Shown here: positions 61,321 to 64,000 of the stretch, one piece after another
Numbering within the stretch: position 1 is the first letter of the stretch
How the letters are laid out: every line of letters starts with the position of its first letter
NCBI RefSeq assembly: GCF_014192395.1
Contig: NZ_JACHXW010000011.1
Location: forward strand, 138,816-202,815
DNA length: 64,000 bases
Direction: 5' to 3'
DNA from: Paenibacillus endophyticus
GTDB taxonomy: Bacteria > Bacillota > Bacilli > Paenibacillales > Paenibacillaceae
Translations under genes and position numbers: made by a program
The notes under the pieces: model-generated
Database searches by the model: none
What the model was told of the DNA's origin: nothing
Seen by the model: the letters and a program-made list of their open reading frames with translations, nothing else

Positions 61321-61614
61321 AATTATTCCCTCCAATTGATGTAATCTTGCGTTGTTTTCATCATAATGGGAGAGTCATAAATTTACTTCTCATTCTATCC
61401 GTAAAAGTATGCATATCTTCGGCAAATATCCTAAAGTTCAGAAAAAATAATCCAGAACAAGCATTTTATCCGAACTCATTTATAAAACCAATCTGATCAT
61501 TAACGATCATTTTTCATAAATATCCTTTCCTATCCTATCCGTAAACGCTGCCATTCTGTACAATGGACATGATAACGAGTACTCAAAGCGTTAGAACTAG
61601 GAGGAACATTCAAG
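61321..61614. other. Divergent region between phyH and galK
   Basis: AT-rich with no gene. A galK -10 candidate (TACAAT, 61559-61564) lacks a matching -35. The stretch also holds a weak cre-like match at 61539-61553. Confidence 0.35.
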
Positions 61615-62901
61615 ATGAGTGATCAATTCGAGCAGTTTTTCAATTCGGATCAGGCACACCAGCTGCTGGAGCAGATGTACGGTAGCGAAGAACGAGAGCG
61701 ACAAATCGACAGGTACCGGAGTTGTATGGAAGGATACAGTGGGCAATATGGGAAGACAGCGTCTATCCAATACTTCAGTGCGCCTGGTCGCACTGAGATA
61801 GGCGGCAATCATACGGACCATAACAACGGGAAAGTGCTGGCGGCTAGTATTCAGTTAGATACGATTGCGGCTGCAGCAAACGTTGACAGCGGCATTATTT
61901 CTGTCGTTTCCGAAGGGTATCCAGGCATGTCAGTCATCAATCTAGATGATCTGGAACCGCAGGCAGGCGAGGGAGGAACGGCTGCTTTAATCCGCGGTAT
62001 TGCACATGGGTTTCAGCAACACGGATACCGAATCGGTGGATTCAACGCTTACGTCAGCAGTAACGTGCTTCCGGCGTCAGGACTTAGCTCCTCCGCATCT
62101 TTTGAAGTTCTGATCTGTCAGATTCTAAATACTTTTTTTAACGGCGGAGAGATGGACGCGGTCATGATGTCGCGCATCGGCAAGCATGCCGAAAATCTAT
62201 ATTGGAACAAGCCATCAGGGATGCTTGACCAAATGGCTTGCTCGCACGGCGGTATGATTACAATCGACTTTAAGGAGCCGGCTGAGCCGCGGATCGAGCG
62301 TATTCCAGGAACATTTGAAGCAGCGGGTTACAGCCTTGTCATCGTAAGCACCGGCGGCAACCATGCTGACCTCACAGAGGATTATGCTTCAATTCCGAAC
62401 GAGATGCGGGCAGTGGCGCAAGCATTCGGTGTAGAGGTATGTCGCGATTTGACGGCAGAGATGATCTACGGCCGGCTCGGGGAGCTCCGCGAAACTGTCG
62501 GAGATCGAGCGGTGCTGCGGGCGCTGCATTTCCTGGATGAAAATGATCGCGTTGGGCGGCAGGTAGAGGCAATTAAGGCGGGAGAGTGGCAGAACGTGCT
62601 GAAGTATATTACCGCTTCAGGCAATTCCTCGTGGAAGTGGCTGCAGAACATTTACCAAGAATCTGTGTCCCGTGAACAGGGGATTGCACTTACTCTCGCC
62701 ATTACCGAACGTTTCATCTACCAATTAGGCGACGGTGCTTGCCGAGTACACGGCGGCGGCTTCGCCGGCGTCATTCTCGCCGTTCTGCCGCATGCAGCGG
62801 TAGCGGAATACCGGCAATTAATTGGGCGTACGACCGGCACCGAAATGTTTACGATCCGAGTGCGCGAAATCGGAGCAGTCTGCTTGAATCCGATTTTGTA
62901 A
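61615..62901 (+). CDS. galK: Galactokinase
   Basis: GalK phosphorylates galactose to galactose-1-phosphate, the first Leloir step. The 428-residue GHMP kinase has the galactokinase signature near 56-70 (GRTEIGGNHTDHNNG), the ATP-binding PASGLSSSASFEVLI near residue 158 and a GDGACRVHGGGFAG motif near the C-terminus. TAGGAGG precedes the ATG. galE and galT are not in the window, so this copy stands alone. An N-terminal segment of about 50 residues precedes the core; galactokinases from Paenibacillus-like genomes often have it. Confidence 0.93.
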   Translation: MSDQFEQFFNSDQAHQLLEQMYGSEERERQIDRYRSCMEGYSGQYGKTASIQYFSAPGRTEIGGNHTDHNNGKVLAASIQLDTIAAAANVDSGIISVVSEGYPGMSVINLDDLEPQAGEGGTAALIRGIAHGFQQHGYRIGGFNAYVSSNVLPASGLSSSASFEVLICQILNTFFNGGEMDAVMMSRIGKHAENLYWNKPSGMLDQMACSHGGMITIDFKEPAEPRIERIPGTFEAAGYSLVIVSTGGNHADLTEDYASIPNEMRAVAQAFGVEVCRDLTAEMIYGRLGELRETVGDRAVLRALHFLDENDRVGRQVEAIKAGEWQNVLKYITASGNSSWKWLQNIYQESVSREQGIALTLAITERFIYQLGDGACRVHGGGFAGVILAVLPHAAVAEYRQLIGRTTGTEMFTIRVREIGAVCLNPIL

Positions 62902-62929
62902 ATTCGAATGGCTTAATCGTCAATTGTAA

Positions 62930-62984
62930 GCTTCCCTTATACTAACAGGTTATTTGTCATTCACCTGTCTATCGTAAGGGGAGC
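62930..62984 (+). other. Hairpin followed by an orphan ribosome binding site and start
   Basis: GCTTCCCTTA pairs with TAAGGGGAGC, and ACAGGT with ACCTGT inside it. The AAGGGGAG of the right arm is a good ribosome binding site for an ATG at 62991, but that frame ends after 12 codons. It may be a gene remnant with its leader hairpin. Confidence 0.45.
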
Positions 62985-63082
62985 ATGCAATGACCGATTG
63001 TTATCGTGAGTTTATTGATCTATCCTGACCGTCAGCAGAATCGTTTTTACGTTGCTATTTTGTCTTAATAGCCAATGTTTCA

Positions 63083-63367
63083 TTAGAAAAAGGCGATTAT
63101 CGCCCAAACACACCCCACTCCCGCAACGCATGCCCAAAAAATGCCGTAAGCCCTGCGAAACGAATCTTTCGCGAACGCCTTTCGGAGCAACAATTCGTTC
63201 ACAAAAAAAAGTATGAGTCCGATAAGCGGATATATTCCCCAAATTGCAAGCAGCTTAATAGCTGGCTCACCGGTATCGTTAAATAGAAATGCGAGGGCGA
63301 GCAACAGTATCGCACCGAGCGTTGTAATCACTAATAACGTGCGGGTAAAATAAGTCAGCAGCTTCAT
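63083..63367 (-). CDS. Small membrane protein
   Basis: A 94-residue protein with three hydrophobic segments (about 9-30, 38-58 and 75-93). GAGGAGG lies four bases before the ATG. I do not recognise a family. Its closest neighbours are galK on the other strand and short AT-rich genes at the right edge, so context says little. Confidence 0.6.
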   Translation of the reverse strand: MKLLTYFTRTLLVITTLGAILLLALAFLFNDTGEPAIKLLAIWGIYPLIGLILFFVNELLLRKAFAKDSFRRAYGIFWACVAGVGCVWAIIAFF

Positions 63368-63624
63368 ATTTCCTCCTCAGGACATCAAATCTTTTAATGA
63401 TGAGCCAACGTTGCGTCTTTTGAGCTAACGTTCTTTGTTAGCAGAATTACTCAACGATCCCCGTTTGCTATTGTTTCATCTTCCTTCAGTCGTTTCTCTT
63501 ATAGTAGTAAACCGTTTTTGGACATAGGTAACATTCTAGTCATAGTGAAAACATATAATTTAATTTCACTCGCGGCTTTATTATGAGCATGATTAGGATT
63601 TCGCATGATTAGTCTAGCTTTTGT
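63368..63624. other. AT-rich intergenic region
   Basis: I see no gene, RNA or clear promoter here. Confidence 0.4.
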
Positions 63625-63798
63625 CTATGTCAAAATTTTATAAAATCTAATAAAGACATGTTGCGGATAATCTAATTGAAGCTGTTTTTGATCCAACCTT
63701 CCCACGGGAAGATAATACTCGTACGTTTTATTAGAATCAATTTTTGTAATTAACCTTAGATCAGATATCGCTATTCGTTTCTCCTTTTGTTCCCTCAT
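63625..63798 (-). CDS. Possible short gene, 57 codons
   Basis: An open frame from an ATG that overlaps the last base of the preceding partial gene's stop (TGATG), reading MREQKEKRIAISDLRLITKI and ending TFKILT-like near a TAG at 63625. The coupling and the spacing suggest a real downstream gene. However, the best ribosome binding site (AAAGGAG) sits inside it and points to a later ATA codon. Function unknown. Confidence 0.35.
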   Translation of the reverse strand: MREQKEKRIAISDLRLITKIDSNKTYEYYLPVGRLDQKQLQLDYPQHVFIRFYKILT

Positions 63799-64000
63799 CA
63801 ATTACTTTTTATTTTCAACAATTCATACCCATCTTTTATACCATACGAAATATTCAAAGGAATAATATTTGCACTAAATTGAGAATCTACATGTTGCTCA
63901 TTGTTCATGTGTGCTAATGGTCCCTTTTGAAAAAAGTTCTCAGTATACATGGATACTACTTTATTTTCTTTATCCCAATTTATAGAGATTCCTAAACCAT
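63798..64000 (-). CDS. C-terminal fragment of a gene running off the right edge
   Basis: The minus strand is open from the window edge to a TGA at 63800-63798, giving at least 66 residues (ISINWDKENKVVSMYTENFF, later NISYGIKDGYELLKIKSN). The gene starts outside the window. I do not recognise the product. The region is clearly AT-rich. Confidence 0.6.
   Translation of the reverse strand, partial: GLGISINWDKENKVVSMYTENFFQKGPLAHMNNEQHVDSQFSANIIPLNISYGIKDGYELLKIKSN

Noticed and set aside
61539..61553. cre-like catabolite site upstream of galK
   Set aside because: The first two consensus positions fail and no proper promoter could be placed relative to it; too weak to list as a site.

Overview
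The window looks like a chromosomal segment of an endospore-forming, low-to-mid GC Firmicute, most likely Paenibacillus or a close relative. The evidence is the Bacillus-type purine operon with separate PurS, PurQ and PurL, PurBox-like sites, guanine riboswitches, a gerA-type germinant receptor operon behind a perfect sigma-G promoter, a LysM/GH18 cortex-lytic type enzyme, GGAGG ribosome binding sites, and many GTG/TTG starts. I saw no phage, insertion sequence, CRISPR array, rRNA or tRNA.

Layout. 1-11764: purine operon on the minus strand, purE-K-B-C-(gap)-S-Q-L-F-M-N, with purH presumably off the left edge. Its control region holds a PurBox pair, a TTGACA promoter, a guanine aptamer and then three long hairpins about 100 nt apart. 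12050-17530: spore genes on the plus strand (LysM-GH18 hydrolase; GerA-, GerC-, small D- and GerB-type proteins). 17667-23945: nitroreductase, MsrAB, a secreted stalk/PKD protein facing a coiled-coil plus phosphodiester-glycosidase pair, and proline dehydrogenase. 24034-31620: phosphoesterase, a DMT transporter, a DeoR regulator, 5-oxoprolinase PxpABC, and a guanine/hypoxanthine permease with its own guanine riboswitch and PurBox-like pair. 31638-34816: Fur-box-controlled siderophore uptake. 34981-39002: GH4 glycosidase, sugar kinase, AraC and TetR regulators. 39123-41929: TmrB-like and GrpB-like proteins and guaA. 42350-48936: polysaccharide deacetylase, then a MoxR-DUF58-transglutaminase operon. 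49211-51823: MetNIQ. 52005-56605: Bcp, a three-gene ABC exporter and an LCP protein. 56693-64000: hemL, CBS protein, small regulators, PhyH/AraC, galK and a partial gene at the right edge.

Purine metabolism is the main theme. The de novo operon, the salvage permease and GMP synthase are all here. The first two share one control layout (PurBox pair, TTGACA promoter, C-type purine aptamer), while guaA has a short leader with neither element. The parts I find most unexplained are the periodic hairpin array in the purE leader, the 620-base purC-purS gap rich in GCG-NNAG-CGC micro-hairpins, and short tandem arrays that straddle gene stop codons.
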